Source: Bacilli bacterium | GTDB taxonomy: Bacteria; Bacillota_I; Bacilli_A; RF39; UBA660 | Length of the DNA: 38,979 bases | Direction of reading: 5' to 3' | Assembly: GCA_022791775.1 (NCBI GenBank) | Contig: JAAVZT010000003.1 | Span: 1 to 38,979 of the forward strand | In this document: positions 7,506-16,751 of the stretch, one piece after another | Position numbering within the stretch: position 1 is the first letter of the stretch | Layout: every line of letters starts with the position of its first letter | The notes under the pieces: model-generated | Told to the model about the DNA's origin: nothing | Databases searched by the model: none | What the model saw: only the letters and a program-made list of their open reading frames with translations | Made by a program: the position numbers and the translations under genes

Positions 7506-10418
7506 ATGTATGTACCTTTAAAAATAACAACAGACTATTCACTATTACAAAGTAGAATTAAAATGGAAGAATTAATCGTTTTTTTAAAAGAAAACAAATT
7601 TACTGCTGCCGCTATTGTCGATGAAAATTTATATGGTGCAATGGAATTTTATAACGAATGTCAAAAAAATAATATAAAACCAATCATAGGATTAGAATTA
7701 TTATGGGAAGACAAAGCATTTTATTGTTATGCGAAAAACTACCAAGGTTATCGAAATCTTTTGAAAATTCATACTAAAAAAGAAAAAAAAGAATTAAAAA
7801 TAGATGATTTATTAAAATACAAAACAGATATAAAAGTAATAGTACCCTATGAGTCCATAGATATCTTTCCAAAAATAAAGAATATTTTTGAAGAAACATA
7901 TCTTGGATATCAAACCTATTTTGAAAAAAACAATGCTCTAATCACAACTGAAAAAATAGTTTATGTTTGGAATACAAAAGCATTAAAAGAAGAAGAGTTA
8001 AATGATTTAGATTATTTAGAAATGATTTGGAAAGGTACAACTAAAGAAAATTATCAACCAAAAGATCATTCTAAAAATTATTTAACCCTTGAAGTGGAAG
8101 AAGAGGATGCAGAAGAAACAATAGCATTTATTCAAGATATTCAAATTGACATTCCAAAAACAAATCGCTATATTCCGCATTTTGATGCTAAAATTTCAAA
8201 CTCCTTTGAGTTTTTAGTAGCGCTATCCAAAAAAGGGTTAGAAAAAAGACAAAATCAAAATGTTACAATCGAATATAAAAAACGTTTAAAATACGAATTA
8301 GAAACCATTCAAAAAATGGGCTTTGTCGATTATTTTTTGATAGTTTATGATTATGTTCGCTATGCCAAAAAAAACAATATTTTAGTGGGGCCAGGAAGAG
8401 GAAGCGCAGCAGGTTCTTTAGTTAGTTATGCACTTGGTATTACCGATGTAGATCCACTTCGTTATCAATTATTATTTGAACGATTTTTAAATCCCGAACG
8501 AATCACGATGCCAGATATAGATATTGATTTTGAATATACTAAACGTGGAAAAGTAATTCAATATGTGAAAGAAAAATATGGTCGAGATGCAGTGGCAGGG
8601 ATTATGACATTTGGAACATTAGGAAGTAAACAAGTGTTACGAGATGTCGGAAAATGTTTGGAGTTAGATCCCAAGTTAATTGACCATTTTGTTTTAAAAA
8701 TAGATGCCAAAAAGACATTACGAGAGAATTTAGAAGATTCTCTTGTGAAAGAGCAAGTAAAAAAAAATAAAATCATTGAAAATTGGTATACAATCAGTAT
8801 GCATTTGGAAGGATTAAAAAGGCATATTTCCACTCATGCAGCTGGCGTAGTAATTTCTAGTGTTCCGTTAGATGAAGTCATTCCCATTTGTTATAATGCG
8901 GGAGAAATGTTAACGGGAGTGACCATGAACTACCTAGAAGAACTTGGATTATTAAAAATGGACTTTTTAGCTTTACGAAATTTAACGATTATCCAAAACA
9001 CATTAAATCTGATTGAGAAAAATACACAGATAAAAATAGATTTAAATAAAATAAATTTAAATGATAAAAAAGTTATAGAGCTTTTTTATCGAGCTGATAC
9101 GACAGGAATATTTCAATTTGAAAGTATTGGCATGACGCATTTTTTAAAAAAATTAAAGCCAACCCATTTTTTTGATTTAGTAGCTGCACTTGCTTTATTT
9201 CGACCAGGTCCCATGGAAAATATTGATTCCTTTATTAGAAGAAAAGAAGGAAAAGAAAAAATAGAATATTATCATCTAGATTTAGAAGATATTCTAAAAG
9301 AAACATATGGAATTATGGTATACCAAGAACAAATCATGCAAGTTTTATCCAAAATTGGTGGATTTTCTTTTGCAGAAAGTGACAATATAAGAAGAGCGAT
9401 GAGTAAGAAGAAAAAAGAAGTTATTTTAGCTTATCAAAATAAATTTATCAATGGCGCTATTTCAAACGGATACGATCAAAATTTAGCTCACAAAATATAT
9501 GAGTTGATATTAAAATTTGCCAATTATGGTTTTAATAAAGCTCATTCTGTATCTTATGCTCTAATTGGGTATCAAATGGCATATTTAAAAGTAAATTATC
9601 CAATTTATTATATTACGAATTTGTTAAATATGAGTATTGGTGCAACCGAAAAAACAAAAGAATATTTAATCCTAGCTAAAAAATATAATTATCAAATCCT
9701 TCATCCTGATATAAATCAAAGCTTAGCCGAGTACCGAATATTAGAAAATAAAATTATGTTACCATTTACTGCTATTAAAAATTTAGGAAGTGAATCTACA
9801 GAAGCTATTTTAAGAGAAAGAGAAAAAGGTCCGTTTTTAGATTTCTTTGATTTTGTAGCTAGAACTTATCAAAAAAGTGTAAATAAAAAAACAATTGAGT
9901 GTTTAATTGATGCCAAAGCTTTTTATCATATAGAGCCTTCCATAGCGACATTAAAAGAAAATATTGATTCCGCCATTAATTATGCTACACTAGTAAGTGA
10001 TTTAGATGAATCATTTATATTAAAACCAACTTTAAAGAAAGTAGAAGGGGAAACAAAGGATGATCGAATTCAAGAATTAGAATCATTCGGATTTTATATT
10101 AGCAATCATCCGTCTAGCCGTTATCAAGATAAATCCATAACCAAAATAGACGTAATCCAAAAAAGATTTGATCAATATGTTAAATGTGTAGTAGTGATTG
10201 AAAGCATTCGAAAAATAGAAACCAAGAAAAAAGAACCAATGGCTTTTGTGAGTGGAAGTGATGAAACTGGCATTTTTGATTTTGTAGTATTTCAAAATGT
10301 TTTTCCTGTATTAAATAAACTAAAAAGAAATGATTTAGTCCTAATAGAAGGAAAAGTAACCAAGCGTTTTGATAAATATCAAGTGAATGTGATCAATATG
10401 AAAGGAAGTATAACATGA
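7506..10418 (+). CDS. dnaE: DNA polymerase III alpha subunit DnaE, PHP metal site degenerate
   Basis: A 970-residue C-family replicative polymerase. Order: PHP-like domain (1-~200), palm/fingers with GPGRGSAAGS (~295), catalytic PDIDIDF (~337-342) and KMDFLALRNL carrying the third Asp (~483), LFRPGPM, YGIMVYQEQIM, FNKAHSVSYALIGYQ, then a helix-hairpin-helix region and a C-terminal OB fold ending VNVINMKGS. The PHP site is degraded: the usual HxH of LHVHSxYS reads LKITTDYS, and the TDH-like motif reads VDENLYG, so a metal-dependent PHP activity is unlikely. In-frame GTG at 7497 and ATG at 7503 lie in or against the ribosome binding site; the ATG at 7506 gives family-like MYVPLKI. Overlaps polC by ATGA. 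In Bacillus, DnaE extends the RNA primer before PolC takes over. Confidence 0.93.
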   Translation: MYVPLKITTDYSLLQSRIKMEELIVFLKENKFTAAAIVDENLYGAMEFYNECQKNNIKPIIGLELLWEDKAFYCYAKNYQGYRNLLKIHTKKEKKELKIDDLLKYKTDIKVIVPYESIDIFPKIKNIFEETYLGYQTYFEKNNALITTEKIVYVWNTKALKEEELNDLDYLEMIWKGTTKENYQPKDHSKNYLTLEVEEEDAEETIAFIQDIQIDIPKTNRYIPHFDAKISNSFEFLVALSKKGLEKRQNQNVTIEYKKRLKYELETIQKMGFVDYFLIVYDYVRYAKKNNILVGPGRGSAAGSLVSYALGITDVDPLRYQLLFERFLNPERITMPDIDIDFEYTKRGKVIQYVKEKYGRDAVAGIMTFGTLGSKQVLRDVGKCLELDPKLIDHFVLKIDAKKTLRENLEDSLVKEQVKKNKIIENWYTISMHLEGLKRHISTHAAGVVISSVPLDEVIPICYNAGEMLTGVTMNYLEELGLLKMDFLALRNLTIIQNTLNLIEKNTQIKIDLNKINLNDKKVIELFYRADTTGIFQFESIGMTHFLKKLKPTHFFDLVAALALFRPGPMENIDSFIRRKEGKEKIEYYHLDLEDILKETYGIMVYQEQIMQVLSKIGGFSFAESDNIRRAMSKKKKEVILAYQNKFINGAISNGYDQNLAHKIYELILKFANYGFNKAHSVSYALIGYQMAYLKVNYPIYYITNLLNMSIGATEKTKEYLILAKKYNYQILHPDINQSLAEYRILENKIMLPFTAIKNLGSESTEAILREREKGPFLDFFDFVARTYQKSVNKKTIECLIDAKAFYHIEPSIATLKENIDSAINYATLVSDLDESFILKPTLKKVEGETKDDRIQELESFGFYISNHPSSRYQDKSITKIDVIQKRFDQYVKCVVVIESIRKIETKKKEPMAFVSGSDETGIFDFVVFQNVFPVLNKLKRNDLVLIEGKVTKRFDKYQVNVINMKGSIT

Positions 10419-13400
10419 CCGAAGAAAGTAAATTTTTCCATACTATTGGATTTAGCAAAAATCCTCATGATTATAATATCAAAATCAAAAAAGTATTATT
10501 GATTCCAAGCATGGATATGATGGAAGTTCATTTAATCCTACCAAATCCACTACCGTATGATATTATGAAAGAATTACTTATGTGTGAAAATAAAGGAATT
10601 CAAGGAAAAAAATTTCGCCTTCGCTTTCAATATGAGGATATAGAGGAAGAAAGACTAAAAGAATACTTGGAACAAATGAAAAAAGAACTAATTGAGGAAA
10701 AACCATCTTTAATGGGAATGAAAGATACAGCCATTTTAATGGATGAAGATATTATCACCTTTGAAGTTACAAATAAAGTGGAAGAAATGGAAATCAAAAA
10801 AGAAGCAAAAAACATGAAAGAAAAATTGCTGTTATACGGCTTTGGGGAATATGAAATTGCAAGTTTTTTAAATAAAGAATTAAATGAAGAGGTCAAAAAA
10901 GCAATCGAAAATAGTAAAGTAAGCGAAGTTGCAAAAGAAGAAATAAAAATAAAAGAAGGAGAAACTATCATTGGTAAAAAAATTGAGGGTGAACCCAATA
11001 TTATTCATAATATAATGGGAGATATGAAAAATGTTGTGTTAGAAGTTTATGTCTTTGATAAAGAAGGTATGGAACGTGAAACAATTAACATTTTAACATT
11101 AAAGATTAGTGATCAAACAAACAGTATTTTAGCAAAAATATTTAAAAAGAAAAAAGAGGAATATAAAGCTGTTGATAAAGCGATAAAAATTGGAAAATGG
11201 TATCGAGTTCAAGGTAATGTAGAATATGATAATTTTGCCAAAGACTTTGTCTTAGCAATACGAAATATGGAGGAGATACCGAGTAAATCTGCCCAAATTA
11301 AAGATGAAGAAGAAGAAAAAAGAGTAGAATTACATGCTCATACTATGATGAGTGCGATGGATGGAGTAATAGAAGGAAAAGAATTAGTGAGTTATGCAAT
11401 TAAATTAGGTCATAAAGCTGTAGCTGTGACAGATCACAATTGCGTTCAATCTTTTCCAGAAATGTATCATGCAGTTCGAGATTATAACAAAGGAAAAGAA
11501 AAAGAAGACCATTTTAAAGTACTTTATGGGGCAGAGATGAACATCGTAAATGACGATGTGGATGTGATATTTAATTTAAAAGAATATAATTTCTTACAGG
11601 ATACTTATGTTGTATTCGATACCGAAACAACAGGTTTTTATGCTGGAGTAGATCAAATGATTGAAATCGGTGCCGTAAAAATACAAAATGGAGAAATCAT
11701 CGATCGCTTTGATGAACTAATTGATCCCCATCGTCCGATTCCTTCTAAAATTACAGAATTAACTTTTATTACAGATGAAATGGTAAAAGGAAAAGATGAT
11801 GAAGAAACGGTAACGAAACGATTTTTAGAATGGGTTTCCGATTTACCAATGGTAGCTCATAATGCCAAATTTGATATATCTTTCATGAAATCAGCTATGT
11901 CAAAATATCATTTAGGAGAATTTCAAAATACAGTAATAGATACCATGAGTTTAGCTAGAATTTTAAATCCAGATTGGGCCAATCATAAACTGCAAACACT
12001 AACAAGAAAATATAATATTGAATGGAACGAAGAGAAACACCATCGGGCAGATTATGATGCTGAAGGAACTGCTTTTGCATTTTATAAAATGAGTAAAGTA
12101 TTATCGGATCGAAACATTGAAACAACAACCAAATTATATGATTCAATTGATATTGAATCGCTCATTCGCTTTTCTTATCCTTTTCATGCAACTATTATTG
12201 CAAAGAATCGAGAAGGTTTAAAAAATCTATTTAAAATTATTTCCATTGCCAATACGAAATATTTATATAAAAATGAACAACCCAAAATCCCCCGTAAGGA
12301 AATTGTAAAATTACGAGAGGGTTTACTCATTGGAAGTGGGTGTGTAAATGGTGAAATTTTCGAAGCTGCGATGACCAAAGAGGATGAAGAGCTAGTAAAC
12401 ATGATGAATTTTTATGATTATATTGAAGTACAACCAATCAGTGCTTGTACGCAGTTAATTGGAGAAAATAGAACCTTTAAAACTGAGCAAGAACTACAAA
12501 AGAATATTGAAAAAATCATTCGAGTGGCAGCGTCTGCTGGAAAACCAGTATGTGCAACAAGTGATGCTCATCATCTAAGAAAAGACGATAAAATATATCG
12601 TGAAATTATAATTAATCAAAAGTTCAATGGACGCTTGCATCCTTTAAATCGAAAAGGAGTGCAGGTTCCTGATATGCATTTATTAACGACAAGAGAAATG
12701 CTAGATGCTTTTTCCTTCTTAAACGAAGAAGAGCGTCATAAGATTGTCGTTACCAATCCTTCGAATATTGCGGATATGGTAGAGGAAATTGAAGTAATTA
12801 TTGAAACAGGAGGAATTCCATTTGCACCTATTATTGAAAATTCTCAAATGATTGTAACTGATATGGTTTATGAAAAGGCCAAAGAGTGGTATGGAGATCC
12901 ACTTCCTTACCATATCGAAGAGAGAATTGCATTAGAATTATATGGTGCTTCCTTAATTGAAGCTGTAAAAAAGAATATAGGATCAGATGAAGCTAAGATA
13001 TATGCCCATTTGCATGATGTAATTCGAAAAGGTCCTGATAGTGTAGAAGAGGAAATTTATTTAAGTTTAAAGAATGAAAATAAGGAAACTACCGAAGAAG
13101 AATTAAAAAAAGAAGCAAAGAAAAAAATGACTGCTATTATAGGAGCAAATTTTGACGTAATTTATTTAATTTCTCAAAAACTAGTTAAACATTCGAATGA
13201 TGAAGGGTTCTTAGTAGGTAGTCGAGGCTCAGTAGGGTCATCTTTTGTAGCAAATTTGATGGGAATTACAGAAGTAAATTCCCTGGCGCCTCATTATCGT
13301 TGCCCGAAATGCAAACGAAGCGAATTTAATAATGAAGCAGGGGAACCATTAGGTAATGAATACAAATGTGGATATGATTTGCCAGATCGAAAATGTCCAA

Positions 13401-14926
13401 CTTGCAATATCAAAATGGTGAAAGAAGGACAAGATATTCCATTTCAAACTTTCCTTGGTTTTAATGCAGATAAAGTTCCCGATATTGATTTGAATTTTTC
13501 TGATTTAAATCAAGCATCTGCTCATGATTATACCAAAGTATTATTTGGAGTAGATAATGTATATCGTGCTGGAACAATTGGAACGGTTGCGGAAAAAACA
13601 GCTTATGGATATGTAAGAGGATATTGTGAAGATAAAAGTATTATTATGCGTAATGTTGAAATTGAGCGATTAGCGAAAGGATGTACGGGAGTAAAAAGAA
13701 CAACTGGTCAACATCCTGGAGGAATAGTCGTTATTCCTGGTTATATGGAAGTGTCTGATTTCACACCATTTCAATTTCCAGCGGAAGATCCAAATAGTCC
13801 ATGGCGAACCACTCATTTTGATTATCATGCCATCGATGAATGTGTTTTAAAACTAGATATTTTAGGTCATACCGACCCAACACAGCTTCGAATGATTCAG
13901 GACTTAACTGGCGAAGATGTTCGAAATGTGCCCTTAGATGATAAAGAAACCATGTCAATCTTTACAAGTACCAAAGCACTTGGTGTAACGTCAGAACAAA
14001 TCATGTGTGACACTGGAACACTAGGTGTTCCTGAGTTTGGTACTCCATTTACCATTCAATTAGTAAAAGACACCAAGCCCAAAACATTCGCCGAGTTAAT
14101 TAAAATTTCCGGCTTATCTCATGGTACTGATGTGTGGCTTGGTAATGCGCAAGAACTAATCCAAAAAGATATTGTGCCATTTGGAAAAGTAATTGGTTGT
14201 CGAGACGATATCATGGTAGAACTGATGTATGGTGGCTTAGAACCATTTAAAGCTTTTAAAATAATGGAATTTGTGCGAAAAGGAAAAGCCAGCAAAGATC
14301 CAGAAACATGGCAAGGATTTGTAGAAATTATGGAAAAGGCCAAAATTCCAGATTGGTTTATTAAATCTTGTTTTAAAATTAAATACATGTTTCCAAAAGC
14401 ACATGCCGCTGCTTATGTTATGAGTGCATTTCGAATTGCTTGGTTTAAAGTTCATAAACCGAATATCTATTATGCAACCTATTTTTCTACTCGTTTTGAA
14501 GACTTTGACTTAGAAGTAATGATGAAAGGATATGACGCAATCCGTGCTAAAATTCTAGAAATTCAAAGTAAAGGGTATGATGCAACCAATAAAGAACAAG
14601 CAGTCTTAGAAACATTAAAATTATCTTTAGAGGCAACAGCTAGAGGATTTCGTTTTGGAAAATTAGATATTAATAAAAGTGATTCAGTAAATTTTTTAAT
14701 TGATGAAGAAGATGATCATTTATTAATTCCACCATTTCGTACATTAGATGGTCTTGGAGATGCAGTTGCTAAAAAAATAATAGAAGAGCGCAATCAAAAA
14801 CCGTTTTATAGTGTTGAAGATTTTCAAATGCGTGGAAAAGTAAATGCTACTACAATCGAAAAACTTAGAAGTTTAGGGCTATTTGAAGGAATGCCAGAAA
14901 CAAGCCAATTAAGTTTTGGATTTTAA
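10415..14926 (+). CDS. polC: DNA polymerase III PolC, Gram-positive type with built-in 3'-5' exonuclease
   Basis: A 1503-residue main replicase of low-GC Gram-positives. N-terminal and OB domains (1-~300); PHP part with intact VELHAHTMMSAMDG (~306) and AVTDHN; an inserted DEDDh proofreading exonuclease (~400-570) opening at VVFDTETTG, with AHNAKFD and HRADYDAEGT; the PHP continues with ATSDAHHL; a zinc-binding module with CPKCKR...CGYD...CPTCN (~960-1005); catalytic PDIDLNFSD (~1025); TTGQHPGGIVV and VLKLDILGH; FPKAHAAAYV near the C-terminus. Length and domain order are canonical. It shares an ATGA junction with dnaE, so initiation and elongation polymerases come from one message. Confidence 0.97.
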   Translation: MTEESKFFHTIGFSKNPHDYNIKIKKVLLIPSMDMMEVHLILPNPLPYDIMKELLMCENKGIQGKKFRLRFQYEDIEEERLKEYLEQMKKELIEEKPSLMGMKDTAILMDEDIITFEVTNKVEEMEIKKEAKNMKEKLLLYGFGEYEIASFLNKELNEEVKKAIENSKVSEVAKEEIKIKEGETIIGKKIEGEPNIIHNIMGDMKNVVLEVYVFDKEGMERETINILTLKISDQTNSILAKIFKKKKEEYKAVDKAIKIGKWYRVQGNVEYDNFAKDFVLAIRNMEEIPSKSAQIKDEEEEKRVELHAHTMMSAMDGVIEGKELVSYAIKLGHKAVAVTDHNCVQSFPEMYHAVRDYNKGKEKEDHFKVLYGAEMNIVNDDVDVIFNLKEYNFLQDTYVVFDTETTGFYAGVDQMIEIGAVKIQNGEIIDRFDELIDPHRPIPSKITELTFITDEMVKGKDDEETVTKRFLEWVSDLPMVAHNAKFDISFMKSAMSKYHLGEFQNTVIDTMSLARILNPDWANHKLQTLTRKYNIEWNEEKHHRADYDAEGTAFAFYKMSKVLSDRNIETTTKLYDSIDIESLIRFSYPFHATIIAKNREGLKNLFKIISIANTKYLYKNEQPKIPRKEIVKLREGLLIGSGCVNGEIFEAAMTKEDEELVNMMNFYDYIEVQPISACTQLIGENRTFKTEQELQKNIEKIIRVAASAGKPVCATSDAHHLRKDDKIYREIIINQKFNGRLHPLNRKGVQVPDMHLLTTREMLDAFSFLNEEERHKIVVTNPSNIADMVEEIEVIIETGGIPFAPIIENSQMIVTDMVYEKAKEWYGDPLPYHIEERIALELYGASLIEAVKKNIGSDEAKIYAHLHDVIRKGPDSVEEEIYLSLKNENKETTEEELKKEAKKKMTAIIGANFDVIYLISQKLVKHSNDEGFLVGSRGSVGSSFVANLMGITEVNSLAPHYRCPKCKRSEFNNEAGEPLGNEYKCGYDLPDRKCPTCNIKMVKEGQDIPFQTFLGFNADKVPDIDLNFSDLNQASAHDYTKVLFGVDNVYRAGTIGTVAEKTAYGYVRGYCEDKSIIMRNVEIERLAKGCTGVKRTTGQHPGGIVVIPGYMEVSDFTPFQFPAEDPNSPWRTTHFDYHAIDECVLKLDILGHTDPTQLRMIQDLTGEDVRNVPLDDKETMSIFTSTKALGVTSEQIMCDTGTLGVPEFGTPFTIQLVKDTKPKTFAELIKISGLSHGTDVWLGNAQELIQKDIVPFGKVIGCRDDIMVELMYGGLEPFKAFKIMEFVRKGKASKDPETWQGFVEIMEKAKIPDWFIKSCFKIKYMFPKAHAAAYVMSAFRIAWFKVHKPNIYYATYFSTRFEDFDLEVMMKGYDAIRAKILEIQSKGYDATNKEQAVLETLKLSLEATARGFRFGKLDINKSDSVNFLIDEEDDHLLIPPFRTLDGLGDAVAKKIIEERNQKPFYSVEDFQMRGKVNATTIEKLRSLGLFEGMPETSQLSFGF

Positions 14927-14953
14927 AAAAAACCAAGTAATTTGGTTTTTTTT
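14925..14953. terminator. Bidirectional terminator between polC and the HD hydrolase gene
   Basis: A perfect 12-bp stem, eight A plus CCAA (14925-14936), loop GTAAT, TTGG plus eight T (14942-14953). It carries both genes' stop codons at its edges. Confidence 0.9.
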
Positions 14954-15620
14954 AGGCAATAATACGTTGCTTTTTTAAATTAATTTCTGGGCTCAAAATT
15001 CCTTCGTAGGTACTAACCAAAGTAAAAATATCATTTCTTAAAAGCCATAGTGCATGTTGTAAAGCTAAATTGTTTTTCACCTCATGAAAATGGCTAGCTT
15101 GTTGATATAAATTATCGTAATAAGTTTTGGTTTCTTTGGTATAATCTAACATTTTTTCCCGACTAAATGCATGGACCATAGTAGACAAATTATGGAAACG
15201 ATCACGTAATTTCACAAATGTGGCATCCATATCTTGACTTAAAACATGATAATACTGCTGTAGCGCTTCTTCTTTGGAAGCATATTGCATTTTAAATGTT
15301 TTCCAATTTAATAAATTGGCACTTTTTTTAATAGAAGGATTAACATCTAAATCATCTAAATCAGTATTACAATCTTCTGGAACATCGTGCAATAAACTAA
15401 CTGCAATTTGAATATCATTGTCAAATCCCATCATTATTCCATAAATGGCTACAAAAAGGGGGTGAATAATATAGGGATGACCATCTTTTCGAAATTGACC
15501 ATAATGCTTATCATAAGCATAAGATAAAGCCTTTAAAGAATTTTCATACTTCAGATCTTGACAATATTTTTTTAAATAAAATAACATTTCTTTTTCATTA
15601 TTCATATCTTTTAATTCCAT
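14952..15620 (-). CDS. HD-domain phosphohydrolase related to the RelA/SpoT hydrolase domain
   Basis: A 222-residue soluble protein. AYDKHYGQFRKDGHPYIIHP, VSLLHDVPEDC and FVKLRDRFHNLSTM correspond to the HD motif region of (p)ppGpp hydrolases (usual forms RKxGEPYIxHP, ALLHDxxED and KLADRLHN). No synthetase, TGS or ACT domain follows, so it is a stand-alone hydrolase-like protein (small alarmone hydrolase/Mesh1 type) or a relative acting on another nucleotide. The extra C-terminal helices (~150-222) are not family standard. A GAGG ribosome binding site precedes the ATG. It diverges from the LysR gene. The fold is well supported; the substrate is inferred. Confidence 0.75.
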   Translation of the reverse strand: MELKDMNNEKEMLFYLKKYCQDLKYENSLKALSYAYDKHYGQFRKDGHPYIIHPLFVAIYGIMMGFDNDIQIAVSLLHDVPEDCNTDLDDLDVNPSIKKSANLLNWKTFKMQYASKEEALQQYYHVLSQDMDATFVKLRDRFHNLSTMVHAFSREKMLDYTKETKTYYDNLYQQASHFHEVKNNLALQHALWLLRNDIFTLVSTYEGILSPEINLKKQRIIA

Positions 15621-15638
15621 ACAAACCTCACTTCATAT

Positions 15639-15668
15639 TTGACAATATAACATGTTCATATTTATAAT
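15639..15668 (+). promoter_or_regulatory. Promoter for the LysR-type gene
   Basis: TTGACA (15639-15644), 18-nt spacer, TATAAT (15663-15668). Confidence 0.7.
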
Positions 15669-15681
15669 AAAAATATATATA

Positions 15682-15700
15682 AGTTATAAAAAAAATAACT
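15682..15700. promoter_or_regulatory. Inverted repeat in the LysR leader, possible autoregulatory site
   Basis: AGTTAT (15682-15687) and ATAACT (15695-15700) separated by 7 nt, just downstream of the predicted start point and before the GGAGG ribosome binding site. A further GTTAT follows. LysR proteins commonly regulate their own divergent intergenic region, but the motif is short and AT-rich. Confidence 0.3.
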
Positions 15701-15711
15701 GGAGGTTATAA

Positions 15712-16644
15712 ATGAATTTGGATTTATGGAAAATATTTTATGAAGTAGCATGTACGAAAAATATATCAAAAACGAGTGAAAAATTACATATTTCTCAACC
15801 AGCCATTACAAAACATATACAGAATTTAGAAGAACATTTAAACTGTAAATTATTCATTCGCAGTCAAAAAGGGGTAATTTTAACGCAAGATGGAGAACTC
15901 ATATTTCAAGATATAAAAAAGGCATTAAATGCTTTTGAACTAGCAGAAAAAAAGATAACTGATGTAAACCATACCATGTTAGGAACCATTCGCTTAGGAA
16001 CGAGTACCACTCTTGCGAAAACCTATTTAATGCCCTATATTCGAGATTTTCATAAACAGTATCCAAAAATCATTTTTGAAATTAGCACAGATCCTACTAA
16101 TATATTAAAAGAAGAGTTAAAAAGGGGAAAACTTGATTTTATCGTCGCAAAGTTTCCAAAAAAAATAGTAGATGATTTTCAGTATACCAAAATTGGAAAC
16201 ATGCAAGATATCTTTATTGCAAGTAAAGATTATAAAGACCTTATAAAAAAAACTGTTACGATGGAAGAAATCAGCAAATATCCAATTTTATTACAAAAAC
16301 AACCTTCTAGTTCAAGAGATGCTATTGAAAGATTCTGTCAAGAACATAATTTTAAGTTAAATCGTGTAATGGAAGTAGCAAGCTCCAATTTATTAATTGA
16401 ATTTGCCAAAATAGGATACGGAATTGGAGTAGTTACAAAAGAATATGTTACAAAAAATTTGCAAAAAAAAGAATTGTTTGAATTAAAAGTGGTTCCCAAA
16501 ATGCCAAAACGGGATTTTGGTATTATTTCATTAAAAGAAAACTATTTATCCAAAGGGTGCCAAGATTTTCTTCACTTAATTTTAAAAAAAGATGAATCAT
16601 ATTTATCAGAGCAAAAAAATGATAAGATAAAAAATAAATTATGA
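15712..16644 (+). CDS. LysR-family transcriptional regulator
   Basis: 310 residues. The N-terminal winged helix-turn-helix (1-60) has the LysR signature: LWKIFYEVACTKNISKTSEKL, SQPAITKHIQNLEEHL, CKLFIRSQKGVILTQDG. A linker helix leads to the periplasmic-binding-protein-like effector domain (~90-295; LGTIRLGTSTTLAKTYLMPYI, GKLDFIVAKFP, GIGVVTKEYV). The Lys-rich tail is not part of the fold. It is divergent from the HD hydrolase gene, so that gene is the most obvious candidate target besides itself. The effector cannot be told from sequence. Confidence 0.93.
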   Translation: MNLDLWKIFYEVACTKNISKTSEKLHISQPAITKHIQNLEEHLNCKLFIRSQKGVILTQDGELIFQDIKKALNAFELAEKKITDVNHTMLGTIRLGTSTTLAKTYLMPYIRDFHKQYPKIIFEISTDPTNILKEELKRGKLDFIVAKFPKKIVDDFQYTKIGNMQDIFIASKDYKDLIKKTVTMEEISKYPILLQKQPSSSRDAIERFCQEHNFKLNRVMEVASSNLLIEFAKIGYGIGVVTKEYVTKNLQKKELFELKVVPKMPKRDFGIISLKENYLSKGCQDFLHLILKKDESYLSEQKNDKIKNKL

Positions 16645-16726
16645 TTGTTGCTCCACAAACAAAATTCTAAAAAAATATTAAAAATTGAGTAAATTATGAA
16701 AAAAATATCGTTTCTAAATTATGACG

Positions 16727-16735
16727 TGATATAAT
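16727..16735 (+). promoter_or_regulatory. Extended -10 promoter for polA-mutM
   Basis: TGA-TATAAT at 16727-16735. The in-frame ATG at 16734 overlaps this element, which rules it out as the start if the promoter is real. Confidence 0.55.
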
Positions 16736-16751
16736 GAAAACAGGTGATGTA

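Noticed and set aside
16734-16751. Upstream ATG for polA adding six residues
   Set aside because: It overlaps the predicted -10 box and lacks an SD; ATG 16752 has AGGTG and the family N-terminus.
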